From Achatina immaculata (Eukaryota; Mollusca; Gastropoda; Stylommatophora; Achatinidae): DNA of 64,000 nucleotides. The notes below the pieces were generated by a model. That model saw only the letters and a program-made list of their open reading frames with translations, was not told the origin of the DNA and searched no databases. Of the stretch, positions 31,368 through 40,885 are shown one piece after another; the stretch's first letter is position 1, and each line of letters opens with the position of its first letter. The position numbers and the translations under genes were made by a program. The DNA is taken from assembly GCA_009760885.1 (NCBI GenBank), contig CM019693.1:51664596-51728595 (forward strand). Direction: 5' to 3'.

Positions 31368-32856
31368 TATATATTGTTAAAAAAAAAGAAATACAACAAA
31401 TAACGATGTTGCCATTTAAACTAAAGTTTGCTGATCAGACAAGGGCAAATTGCCTGAAACATTCACTTGAACATCAACTTCACGTGCTGATCTGAATTGT
31501 ACTTAACAGATGAATCATGAGTACAGAAAAGTGATACTAGTCAAATCAGCATATTTGACAATAATTCATAACAGGTTCACGTGAATCCCGTGAAACTTAC
31601 TGAACACAAAACTCACTGGCCATGTTATTGAATGCCTATAAAGGATTGACGCTCCTCGAATCAATTAATTTGAAAATTCAATGCGCAAGTATGGCTCATC
31701 TCACTACTCATTGGACGTTTACAGACTGAACAGTCACAAAATGTAGTGGCAAGACAATATAATGTGGTTATAAGCACCATTAGTCGCCTTTAGAGTCGAT
31801 TTCAAGAAACTGGCTCAGTTGCAGACCGGCCACGCAGTGGAAGACCCATAGTCACAACTTCTGCCGAAGACCGCTTCATACGGCTGCGTCACCTCAGGAA
31901 TGGATTTGCATCTGCGTCCTCAACAGTCCAGTCAATGACAGCAGCTCGTCAAATTTCGGATCAAACGGTCAGGAACAGGCTGCACGACGCTGGTCTGTAT
32001 GCTATAAGACCCTACAGAGGTCCTGTTCTTACGGACCGGCATCGCCAGAATCGACTGCGTGGGCGAACCAGCATCGTCAGTGGATCGTTGCGAATGACTG
32101 GAGAAGGGTTTAGTTTAGATGAATCATTCTTTCTGTTCCAGCGACACGATAGATAGAGAAGAGTTTACCGCAGAGTCCATGAGCGCTACGCCCAGAACTG
32201 CATGAATGAGGCTCCTCCACATGGTGGTGGAGATGGTGTGGGGGAAGATCAACTTCATGAGAAAAAGTGATCTTATGCAAACTGACGGACGCCTGAATTC
32301 TCAACGATACATCGCTGAAATTCTTCGTACTCACGTCTGATTTTTCAGCAGGATAACGCTCTACCTCATGTGGCACAACTCACCACCCAGTTCCTCACTG
32401 ACAATAACGTCCAGGCCATTCTGTAGCCATCCATGTCATCAGACATGAACCCAATAGAATGCTTATGCGATGAACTCAACAGACAAGTCCGCCAGCGATA
32501 CGTGGCGCCAACCAATCTCCGACAGTTGTCTTTTGTACTGCGGGAAGAGTGGGCAGCCATCCCACAACAACAGATCCAACGGCTAATCGGATCCATGTCA
32601 AGGAGATGTCGTTCTCTGATATAGGCCAGAGGAGGCCATACCCCTTACTGAAACGGAGGCCTCAGTCGCAAAGAATAAAAGTCTAAACCAAATTTAATGG
32701 ACACCCTTTCATTGTTAAAGTCTTAAAGTTTCCTAATGCCAAGGTTGAAATATTAATTCCGTAAAATAACATTTTTATACAGGTTTGAAATTTGGTGTCC
32801 ATTACGAATACAGTAGTGTTGCATTTCTTTTGTTTTTTTTTTTTGAACAGTGTATA
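31368..32856 (+). mobile_element. Tc1-like DNA transposon, inactive
   Basis: Terminal inverted repeats: the left end begins TATATATTGTTAAAAAAAAG and the right end, reverse-complemented, begins TATACACTGTTCAAAAAAAA. The total is about 1.49 kb, normal for Tc1 elements. The interior encodes a disrupted Tc1 transposase on the plus strand. TA dinucleotides sit at both edges. A second copy of the same family enters at the right end of the window (63436-64000, minus strand) and shares the internal sequence and the terminus. Confidence 0.88.
31690..32624 (+). pseudogene. Tc1 transposase pseudogene
   Basis: Pieces in different frames give an N-terminal helix-turn-helix region (GSVADRPRSGRP-like), ISDQTVRNRLHDAGLYAIRP, FSLDESFF (first catalytic Asp), FQQDNALPHVA (second Asp) and SSDMNPIECLCDELNRQVRQ (third acidic residue), ending WAAIPQQQIQRLIGSMSRRC. 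The order and spacing fit a DDE/D Tc1 transposase of about 340 residues. Stops after FQRHDR and frameshifts near 32230 and 32340 inactivate it. Confidence 0.87.
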
Positions 32857-33439
32857 TTCAGTCAGTCGTTTGCATGTCCCTTGTGGAACTTTGCCTTCCA
32901 GACAACTCTCCTGTAGCTCTCGGTTGTAAGCAAGATGGCCTGCTGTTGATGCATCTATTTGCAGATTATCAATGATGCCTTGCAGCCATCTTCGCACTGG
33001 TTTTCCTCTCTTTCTTTTTCCCATTATGTATCCTTCCAAGACGGTCTTCTCTAAATTCTCATGATGTTTAATATGTCCAAAATATTTGAGTTTTCCTTGT
33101 TTAATCCTCTTTACTAGTCAGCCTTCTTCAATATTAAGTTCTTGTAGTATATGGATATATTTTTTCTTTTTTGTGCCCATGATATTTGAAGAACTTTTCT
33201 GTAGAATTTACTCTCAAAGGCATTTATGTGTTTCTCAGCTGGTTTGTTAATAAATGTTCAGGTCTCACAGGCATATGTTGTGATGGGAAAGATGCATGCC
33301 CTTAAAAATCTTATTTTTGTAGTTCAGCCTGTTCCTCTCCACAGATTCTTTAGTTGTTTTACTTTTTAAAGAACGATAGATGTCCTCCTTTTAATTTTCT
33401 CACTGTACTTCCATTATTAGTTAGCAATGATCCAAGATA
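32857..33439 (-). mobile_element. LINE family C, 3' fragment
   Basis: On the minus strand it matches the C-terminal ~190 codons and 3' end of family C (YACETWTF-like, EKHINAFE, GHIKHHEN-like, MGKRKRGKPVRRW). The 3' end (CAGTCAGTCG on the plus strand) abuts the right Tc1 terminus without spacer. The upper edge runs into the 30/33-bp array at 33441. Frameshifts abound. Confidence 0.82.
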
Positions 33440-33440
33440 G

Positions 33441-33512
33441 CAAAGAACTATTTCTTTGCTAATGTAAGAACTGAAAACAACTATTTCTCTGTTAATGTAA
33501 GAACAACAAACA
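33441..33512. repeat. 30/33-bp array, isolated left part
   Basis: Two units of ACTATTTCTTTGCTAATGTAAGAAC type. The array is resumed at 34408, so the ~900 bp between appear inserted into it. Confidence 0.8.
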
Positions 33513-34145
33513 TTGAAACATGTGCTGTCAGAATGCAGAGTATCATTAGGTCAAGGACGCTACATCTAGCGGCACAACAGAGTGCTGCAGGAACTAGTAG
33601 CCATTGTAGACATGGCAAAAGATAAAGCAAATAACAGCAAAAGAGTTAAGGTCCCACCTAATACTACATAGGCGCCGGTACGACATCGAGTATTGAAATC
33701 AGGGAATTCCCTTACCATCACTGCTAAATAGTGGAAATGACTGGAATGTGATAGCAGACATACCAGGAAGAAGAGAATACCCAACTGCCATTAAGAACAC
33801 AGGAATGCGTCCGGACATTGTAGTGTACTCCATAGAAAAACAGGAACTAATAATGACAGAGCTTACGGTTCCTTACGAAACAAGAATAGAGGAGCAACAT
33901 CTGTTCAAATGTGAGAAGTACAATGATCTGGTCAAGCAACTGAGGCAGGGGGCAGGAGTCAGGGCAAAAGTGATAGCTGTAGAAATGGGAGCAAGAGGAT
34001 TCGTAGCAACATCAGCATATGACCTATGTAAGCAGCCGGGCATAAAGGGACAAGCAAGAGCAAGGGCATTGAAAAGCCTTTCAGAAACAGCAGAAAAGGC
34101 TTCATGCTGGCTGTGGAGTATGCGAAACAAGCATTGAGAACATAA
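33513..34145 (+). pseudogene. Retroelement-type ORF with RPD...ELTVPYE signature
   Basis: A 129-codon frame (33748-34137) contains GMRPDIVVYS (residues 19-28), MTELTVPYETRIEEQHLFK (36-54), VEMGARGFVATSAYDLC (77-93) and AEKASCWLWSMR near the end. Upstream, broken frames (LVAIVDMAKDKANN at about 33593, KSGNSLTI at about 33697) extend the similarity. I recognise this as the C-terminal domain of a protein widespread in animal genomes and often found with reverse transcriptases. The D...E-x-T arrangement suggests a PD-(D/E)XK-like nuclease fold, which is inference. The N-terminal part is missing, so it is a fragment. The exact element class is unknown to me. Confidence 0.65.
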
Positions 34146-34169
34146 ATAATTTTGCTTGTCGCGGCCAAT

Positions 34170-34265
34170 ACCAGTCCTCCGTGGCTAAATCGCTAAAGAC
34201 GCACTTCAAAAGTGTAGTGCCAACTCAATCCTGGGACAAAAAAAGGCAACAACTCACAAGACCTC
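34170..34265 (+). other. Possible degenerate tRNA-like SINE head
   Basis: CCGTGGCTAAATCGCTAAAG resembles a tRNA A-box region and AACTCAATCCTGGGA could be a decayed B box 35-40 bases later. No target-site duplication or tail is seen. Weak. Confidence 0.3.
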
Positions 34266-34407
34266 TGGGAGTCATGACCCAGAGGAGCCCACCCCCTTAG
34301 AGTGTCAGGAGTTTAATAGGGCCGAAATACTTGTCTGGGGGGGGGGTACTTCCTCTGATGATCTGAAGGAGTTGTGTTGTTGTTCTGCTCTCTATAGTAG
34401 AGAGTTT

Positions 34408-35215
34408 CCTGCATACAACTATTTCTTTGTTAATGTAAGAACAGCAAACAACTATTTCTTTGTTAATGTAAGAACAGCAAACTATTTCTTTATTAATGTA
34501 AGAACAGCAAACTATTTCTTTATTAATGTAAGAACAGCAAACTATTTCTTTATTAATGTAAGAACAGCAAACTATTTCTTTATTAATGTAAGAACAGCAA
34601 ACTATTTCTTTATTAATGTAAGAACAGCAAACTATTTCTTTATTAATGTAAGAACAGCAAATTATTTCTTTATTAATGTAAGAACAGCAAACTATTTCTT
34701 TATTAATGTAAGAACAGCAAACTATTTCTTTATTAATGTAAGAACAGCAAACAACTATTTATTTGTTAATGTAAGAACAGCAAACAACTATTTCTTTATT
34801 ACTGTAAGAACAGCAAACAACTATTTCTTTATTACTGTAAGAACAGCAAACTATTTCTTTATTAATGTAAGAACAGCAAACTATTTCTTTATTAATGTAA
34901 GAACAGCAAACTATTTCTTTATTAATGTAAGAACAGCAAACTATTTCTTTATTAATGTAAGAACAGCAAACTATTTCTTTATTAATGTAAGAACAGCAAA
35001 CTATTTCTTTATTAATGTAAGAACAGCAAACTATTTCTTTATTAATGTAAGAACAGCAAACTATTTCTTTATTAATGTAAGAACAGCAAACTATTTCTTT
35101 ATTAATGTAAGAACAGCAAACAACTATTTCTTTGCTAAAATAAGAACAGCAAACAACTATTTCTTTATTAATGTAAGAACAGCAAACAACTATTTCTTTG
35201 CTAATGTAAGACTGT
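34408..35215. repeat. 30/33-bp minisatellite, ~26 units
   Basis: Mostly perfect 30-bp units, ACTATTTCTTTATTAATGTA followed by AGAACAGCAA, with 33-bp units (an extra ACA) near both ends and in the middle. Both lengths are multiples of three and free of stops, so a 320-codon frame (34372-35334) of repeated NYFFINVRTA runs through it. There is no sign that this is translated. Confidence 0.95.
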
Positions 35216-35345
35216 TTAAAGCAAAACTAGGAACAGTGTTATTAATTAATGAACACACAGTTGGAATGTTATGGTTTATGAAAACATACAATAACATAAA
35301 AGACAAAGAGATAGAAAAAGAAGAGAAAGTATAAATTCACATCAA
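35215..35345 (-). mobile_element. Penelope-like 3' tail fragment
   Basis: On the minus strand this reads TTCATAAACCATAACATTCC... AATAACACTGTTCCTAGTTT, a diverged version of the PLE 3' tail seen at 40672-40885 (AATAAAGCTGTTCCTAGTTT). It includes the polyadenylation-like region and the TGTGAATTTATA motif. No coding part. Confidence 0.6.
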
Positions 35346-35666
35346 TGGCATACAACAAATAAGAGTGGAGAAAATATTAGAAAACAAAGAGAACACTTCG
35401 CTGTGACTTGCAAGAAGGTGCGTAATAGTGGGAATATTGTAGTAAAATAGAGGATTGTATTACAAACCCTCTGCCTCAATCACATTCATCTACTTCACCC
35501 ACTCTCTTCTTGACTTGACAACCATTGTCTCCCTCTCTTTCCTTTCCTCACCTTCTCTTTACCACCAACCAGTCAGGCTGGCATCACACCTCATAAGTCA
35601 TCATTTGAACATTCACAATACTTCACCACATGCACTGCCAGACGCAGCTTCTTGCACGTCACTGTT

Positions 35667-36882
35667 ATTTTCTCCGCTGTTATTTGTTGTATATCATGAA
35701 TGGGAATCTATATTTTCTCCGCTGTTATTTGTTGTATATCATGAATGGGAATCTATATTTTCTCCGCTGTTATTTGTTGTATATCATGAATGGGAATCTA
35801 TTTTCTCCGCTGTTTTGTTGTATATCATGAATGGGAATCTATATTTTCTCCCCTGTTATTTGTTGTATATCATGAATGGGAATCTATATTTTCTCCCCTG
35901 TTATTTGTTGTATATCATGAATGGGAATCTATATTTTCTCCGCTGTTATTTGTTGTATATCATGAATGGGAATCTCTATTTTCTCCGCTGTTATTTGTTG
36001 TATATCATGAATGGGAATCTATATTTTCTCCCCTGTTATTTGTTGTATCATGAATGGGAATCTATATTTTCTCCGCTGTTATTTGTTGTTATCATGAATG
36101 GGAATCTATATTTTCTCCCCTGTTATTTGTTGTATATCATGAATGGGAATCTATATTTTCTCCGCTGTTATTTGTTGTATATCATGAATGGGAATCTATA
36201 TTTTCTCCCCTGTTATTTGTTGTATATCATGAATGGGAATCTATATTTTCTCCCCTGTTATTTGTTGTATATCATGAATGGGAATCTATATTTTCTCCGC
36301 TGTTATTTGTTGTATATCATGAATGGGAATCTATATTTTCTCCGCTGTTATTTGTTGTATATCATGAATGGGAATCTATATTTTCTCCCCTGTTATTTGT
36401 TGTATATCATGAATGGGAATCTATATTTTCTCCGCTGTTATTTGTTGTATATCATGAATGGGAATCTATATTTTCTCCGCTGTTATTTGTTGTATATCAT
36501 GAATGGGAATCTATATTTTCTCCGCTGTTATTGTTGTATATCATGAATGGGAATCTATATTTTCTCCGCTGTTATTTGTTGTATATCATGAATGGGAATC
36601 TATATTTTATCCCCTGTTATTTGTTGTATATCATGAATGGGAATCTATATTTTCTCCGCTGTTATTTGTTGTATATCATGAATGGGAATCTATATTTTAT
36701 CCCCTGTTATTTGTTGTATATCATGAATGGGAATCTATATTTTCTCCCCTGTTATTTGTTGTATATCATGAATGGGAATCTATATTTTCTCCCCTGTTAT
36801 TTGTTGTATATCATGAATGGGAATCTATATTTTCTCCCCTGTTATTTGTTGTATATCATGAATGGGAATCTATATTTTCTCT
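35667..36882. repeat. 45-bp minisatellite, ~27 units
   Basis: Unit TGTTATTTGTTGTATATCAT followed by GAATGGGAATCTATATTTTC and TCCCC or TCCGC, almost perfect. The CCCC/CCGC variants alternate irregularly. Since 45 is a multiple of three, frames of up to 363 codons cross the array (LYIMNGNLYFLPCYL-type 15-residue repeats). They shift frame where units lose 1-3 bases, which argues against selection for coding. Confidence 0.95.
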
Positions 36883-36949
36883 TCTTGTCCTATTTATTTG
36901 TCCTTTACGCTTATGGTTTATGGTCTGGGTCATCATCATTGCTCTCTGG

Positions 36950-36998
36950 ACACAGCCGTTCACAGCCGTTCACAGCCGTTCACAGCCGTTCACAGCCT
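36950..36998. repeat. 10-bp short tandem repeat
   Basis: Four to five copies of CACAGCCGTT lie just before the PLE tail. Confidence 0.9.
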
Positions 36999-37199
36999 TT
37001 ATGCTTTTGTATGGTTAAGGTGTAAACTGAAATATTGCAGCTGTGTTTGTTGATCAATAAAGCTGTTATTTTTGTTTTAAATAGTCTTACACTTTGTTAT
37101 CATAATTTTACTGCAGTAGGTTTGTATAATATATTTATGTATTTAGTTTTATATATACTTATTCCCAACATATATATGTATTTCTTTGGGAAGTTCTGT

Positions 37200-37865
37200 T
37201 GGAATTCCTTTCATATCCTGGCACATTTAAGAAGCTCTTCTACATCAGTTAGTCTATGATCTGGGTCATCATCACTACACTCCAGACATGTCCGTAGGTG
37301 CTCAGATCCTCCCCTCAACACATCCATCAGCATCCTGTGGCTGATAGTGCCTGTCCTCTCGCATGTCCATTATGCCTCTCATTCCTGGCCGTGCCAGTCT
37401 GTACTCCCATCTCTCTCTGTCTAAGCAATGACGTGGATTCACTGAGCTCAAAGTCCTCCACTCTGCCTGTCTCTCTGAGTGCACTGATAATATCAGCTTG
37501 ATACAGTGGATGTCCATCTGTGATGATGGCAGAGCCAGCCAACCTGTCAGCTCTCTCATTTCCCTGGATGCCCATGTGCCCAGGGACATAGATAAAAGTG
37601 ATTCTGTGATTTGTTGATTTCTCCAATGACTCGATCCGCTGCCTGTGCATAGAACCTGCCTCAACCTTCTGAAGGACTTAGAATGCAGACACGGATGTGG
37701 TCTTGTCAATCCAGACAGACGAATGCTTTTGTTACTGCTGTCACCTCCATCGTCATGCCGATTGTGGTCATAACGAAGGTACCACTGGTTTCCTGAATTG
37801 CTCCACCTGCTGAAAGTGTTGTGAATGCCCATACATCAGCCTTGAAATCTGCTGCTATATGTACC
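37200..37865 (-). pseudogene. Retrotransposon RNase H relic, copy 1
   Basis: On the minus strand the pieces read DVWAFTTLSAGGAIQETSGT, then MTMEVTAVTKAF (second catalytic Glu region), VLQKVEAGSMHRQRIE, ITFIYVPGHMGIQGNERADR (the conserved GHxGxxGNExAD block with the last catalytic Asp) and SAIITDGHPLYQ. In another frame HLRTCLECSDDDPDHRLTDV and LLKCAR follow, a decayed Cys/His tail. This is the RNase H domain and C-terminus of an RNase H-bearing non-LTR element. The third catalytic Asp is lost at a frameshift. Confidence 0.82.
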
Positions 37866-38253
37866 CTAGTTTAATCTCACATTGTCAGTTGAAAGAAAAG
37901 GTTTTATTAATGACTACATATTTACAACACAAGTAAACATTTTTTTTCAAAAAATATGCAACATATAAACATTTTAATTCTCTAACTATATCTGATATGG
38001 TTGTATTTTAACATAAATAAAAGCAAAATCCAATGTTTCACAGAAGACACTGTTCTGTTTTTGTATGGTTAAGGTGTAAACTGAAATATTGCAGCTGTGT
38101 TTGTTGATCAATAAAGCTGTTATTTTTGTTTTAAATAGTCTTACACTTTGTTATCATAATTTTACTGCAGTAGGTTTGTATAATATATTTATGTATTTAG
38201 TTTTATATATACTTATTCCCAACATATATATGTATTTCTTTGGGAAGTTCTGT

Positions 38254-38919
38254 TGGAATTCCTTTCATATCCTGGCACATTTAAGAAGCTCTTCTACATC
38301 AGTTAGTCTATGATCTGGGTCATCATCACTACACTCCAGACATGTCCGTAGGTGCTCAGATCCTCCCCTCAACACATCCATCAGCATCCTGTGGCTGATA
38401 GTGCCTGTCCTCTCGCATGTCCATTATGCCTCTCATTCCTGGCCGTGCCAGTCTGTACTCCCATCTCTCTCTGTCTAAGCAATGACGTGGATTCACTGAG
38501 CTCAAAGTCCTCCACTCTGCCTGTCTCTCTGAGTGCACTGATAATATCAGCTTGATACAGTGGATGTCCATCTGTGATGATGGCAGAGCCAGCCAACCTG
38601 TCAGCTCTCTCATTTCCCTGGATGCCCATGTGCCCAGGGACATAGATAAAAGTGATTCTGTGATTTGTTGATTTCTCCAATGACTCGATCCGCTGCCTGT
38701 GCATAGAACCTGCCTCAACCTTCTGAAGGACTTAGAATGCAGACACGGATGTGGTCTTGTCAATCCAGACAGACGAATGCTTTTGTTACTGCTGTCACCT
38801 CCATCGTCATGCCGATTGTGGTCATAACGAAGGTACCACTGGTTTCCTGAATTGCTCCACCTGCTGAAAGTGTTGTGAATGCCCATACATCAGCCTTGAA
38901 ATCTGCTGCTATATGTACC
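38254..38919 (-). pseudogene. Retrotransposon RNase H relic, copy 2
   Basis: Exact repeat of copy 1 with the same frameshifts, so the duplication happened after inactivation. Confidence 0.82.
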
Positions 38920-39112
38920 CTAGTTTAATCTCACATTGTCAGTTGAAAGAAAAGGTTTTATTAATGACTACATATTTACAACACAAGTAAACATTTTTTT
39001 TCAATAAAATATGCAACATATAAACATTTTAATTCTCTAACTATATCTGATATGGTTGTATTTTAACATAAATAAAAGCAAAATCCAATGTTTCACAGAA
39101 GACACTGTTCTG

Positions 39113-39335
39113 TTTTTGTTTAAACAAAAGGTGTCAACATTTAACAAATAATTCTATGTTCAATATAATGTTAGTCTACAATTATGTCTAACAAACTTGT
39201 CAATGCTTGTAAAATGTCAGTGGAAGTCTATGTTTCAAAAATTGCAAGTCAAATGTCAGTGTTTCCCTGAGCTACAATTCTTTACAGTTTGACATAGTAT
39301 ATTTTTAAAGTTAGTCATTGTCAAGCTTTGATGAT
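39113..39335. other. AT-rich spacer
   Basis: No feature recognised. Degenerate ~60-bp similarity between AATGTCAGTGGAAGTC and AATGTCAGTGTTTCCC only. Confidence 0.4.
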
Positions 39336-40400
39336 CTACGAGGGAGAATCACAAAGTAAAGGCAACACACCCTTAACATCAATATCACTGAGCAAATCGC
39401 TGTTGGCGAGATTCTTCAGTTGCCGTGCATGGAGCGGTGCTCCTCCCGGCCAATGAAGAAAGGTACAAATGAGGTTGCCGCGCAGCATCACTGCGGAAAA
39501 GGTGGTAGAAAGGATAAAGCGAAGCAAACAGTCAAATCACAGCACCTCTGGTCTGGAGGTCGGCCACGTCCTGAGTGCAGTCATACCGGGTGAAATGCAT
39601 GAACCGGCTTGTCCCAGAGGTTAAGACACTGCTGGCGAGACTCTTCAAATGCCGTGCGTGGAGTGAAGCTCCTCCTGGTCAAGGAAGAAATGCGGAAAAG
39701 AAATAAAGGTTGCTGTGCGGCGCCGATGTGAAAAGGTGAAGGAAAAGATAAAGTGAAGTTTAATCGGTATGTCCAGTAGTATCGCTACGGGAGCTATACA
39801 AACCACGGCACCTCTGCTCTAGAGGTCGGCCACGTCCGAAATACACATACACTGGTGAAATATGCCTAAACTGGCACACACCAGGGGTGGAACTTGATGG
39901 CTAGACATGTCATGCCACCTCCCCTCTAGAGGTCGGTCACGCCTGATATACACCCATACTGGTGAATTTTGCCTAAACCGGCTCACATCAGGGGTGAATC
40001 TTGAAGGCTATGCATGTCACAGTACCTTTGCTCTAGAGGTCGGTCACGTCCCAAACACGCCCATACTGGGATAATATGCCTAAACCGGCTCAACCCAGGG
40101 GTGGAAGTCACTAGTGGCGAGGATTCGTCCTCCTGAACAAAAGCTCCATCCTGGTCACAACTAGGAAGGGTAGCGGCCACGACCGCAAAATGCTGAAGTC
40201 GGAGACACTGGACCAGGGAAGTCTAGATAGGCAACCACCTCTCACCCGGCGGGGATGTTTGCGTATCCTAATCACGCTGAGGTTTTCCGGTGAGAAAGTC
40301 CAACTCTGGACTGGATGGGCAACCACCTCTCACCCGGCGGTGATACATGGTTATCTCAAAACACGTCGAAGTTTTCCGGTGAGAAGGTCCAACTCTAGAC
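39336..40400. repeat. ~107-bp degenerate tandem repeat, unclassified
   Basis: Four imperfect units begin near 39544, 39809, 39920 and 40023, each with CTCTAGAGGTCGGTCACGTC, CATACTGGTGAAATATGCCT and AACCGGCTCA motifs. To the left lies TACGAGGGAGAATCACAAAG (about 39339), which resembles a mariner-type terminus, but no partner was found. To the right a ~100-bp unit with CACCTCTCACCCGGCGG and TTTTCCGGTGAGAA occurs twice (about 40223 and 40323). I do not recognise a known family. Confidence 0.6.
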
Positions 40401-40494
40401 TAAACTGGTGCAACGAAAACCACGGTGTCACGCAATCCCGCTTCTGAGACCCACCAAGAATACAGGCTAAAGCCCTGTGATACTCTGAACCCCT

Positions 40495-40569
40495 TGTGGT
40501 CCTCTCGTGGATCTCGTGTGGTCCTTTCGGGGACCACACAGGAGACCACGGGACCTAACGAGGACCACA
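40495..40569. other. Nested inverted repeat (hairpin)
   Basis: The outer arms TGTGGTCCTC (40495-40504) and GAGGACCACA (40560-40569) are perfectly complementary. The inner arms GTGTGGTCC (40516-40524) and GGACCACAC (40531-40539) form a 9-bp stem with a 6-base loop. Partial pairing of CGTGG with CCACG lies between. A ~75-nt stem-loop is possible on either strand. Function unknown. Confidence 0.75.
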
Positions 40570-40610
40570 GGCGTAAATTCGGTAGGATCACAGTGCGGTT
40601 TTGGTGGTAG

Positions 40611-40640
40611 AAGCGAACGAAGAAGAAGAAGAAGAAGTGA
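40611..40640 (+). repeat. (GAA)n tail, GCGAACGAAGAAG type
   Basis: GCGAACGAAGAAGAAGAAG is the same 3' tail seen at the end of the retroelement fragment at 55327-55624 (TGCGAACGAAGAAGAAG). It may mark the 3' end of a short, otherwise unrecognised retroelement on the left. Confidence 0.5.
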
Positions 40641-40671
40641 GCAAATGAACATAACATGTGTATGACTTTTT

Positions 40672-40885
40672 CACATAGTCTAGGTCACACAATAATTAGT
40701 GTGTGAGTATATAACAATACACACAGCCACTGCAGTAAAGCTGTGATACCAGAATGTATAAACTAGGAACAGCTTTATTACATAATAATTACACAGTTGT
40801 GATGTTTTGGTGTGAGCCTTAATCATACAAAAACATACAGGATGAAGAAACAGAGAGAGGAGATGAAATATAAATTCACATGAAT
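40672..40885 (-). mobile_element. Penelope-like element, 3' tail (distal half)
   Basis: On the minus strand it contains TTTTTGTATGATTAAGGC, AATAAAGCTGTTCCTAG and TTTACTGCAGTGGCTG, the last ~200 bp of the PLE 3' UTR. It is separated from the rest (43606-44410) by LINE D. Both pieces end in the 12-bp sequence ATTCACATGAAT. Confidence 0.82.

Larger units (their letters stand above)
35455..37135 (+). mobile_element. Penelope-like 3' UTR inflated by a 45-bp array
   Basis: The left flank (ATTACAAACCCTCTGCCTC, about 35459) and right flank (TTTTGTATGGTTAAGG, about 37004, with AATAAAGCTG near 37065) match, in order, the two ends of the PLE 3' UTR found at 17.4-18.1 kb. The 45-bp repeat between them resembles the intervening UTR sequence around CATGTGAATCTATA. 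I infer that the array arose by expansion inside a PLE copy. Confidence 0.62.
37005..39112. repeat. 1054-bp tandem duplication, nearly identical
   Basis: 37005-38058 is repeated at 38059-39112. Landmarks are exactly 1054 bp apart (37035/38089, 37302/38356) and all open frames are identical. The only differences I noticed are near 37948/39002, where CAAAAAATATG becomes CAATAAAATATG. Each copy starts with a PLE-like tail and contains an RNase H relic on the minus strand. Confidence 0.95.

Noticed and set aside
34372..35334. 320-codon frame of NYFFINVRTA repeats as a possible repeat protein
   Set aside because: Entirely explained by the 30/33-bp minisatellite; flanking codons run into PLE tail sequence.
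35455..37025. 363- and 323-codon frames as membrane-like repeat proteins
   Set aside because: The 45-bp array gives open frames in more than one register, and unit deletions shift frame with no sign of selection.
37302..37832. 176-codon minus-strand frame as a novel gene (also 38356-38886)
   Set aside because: It overlaps an RNase H relic in another frame, which explains the conservation; the two copies are simply duplicated.
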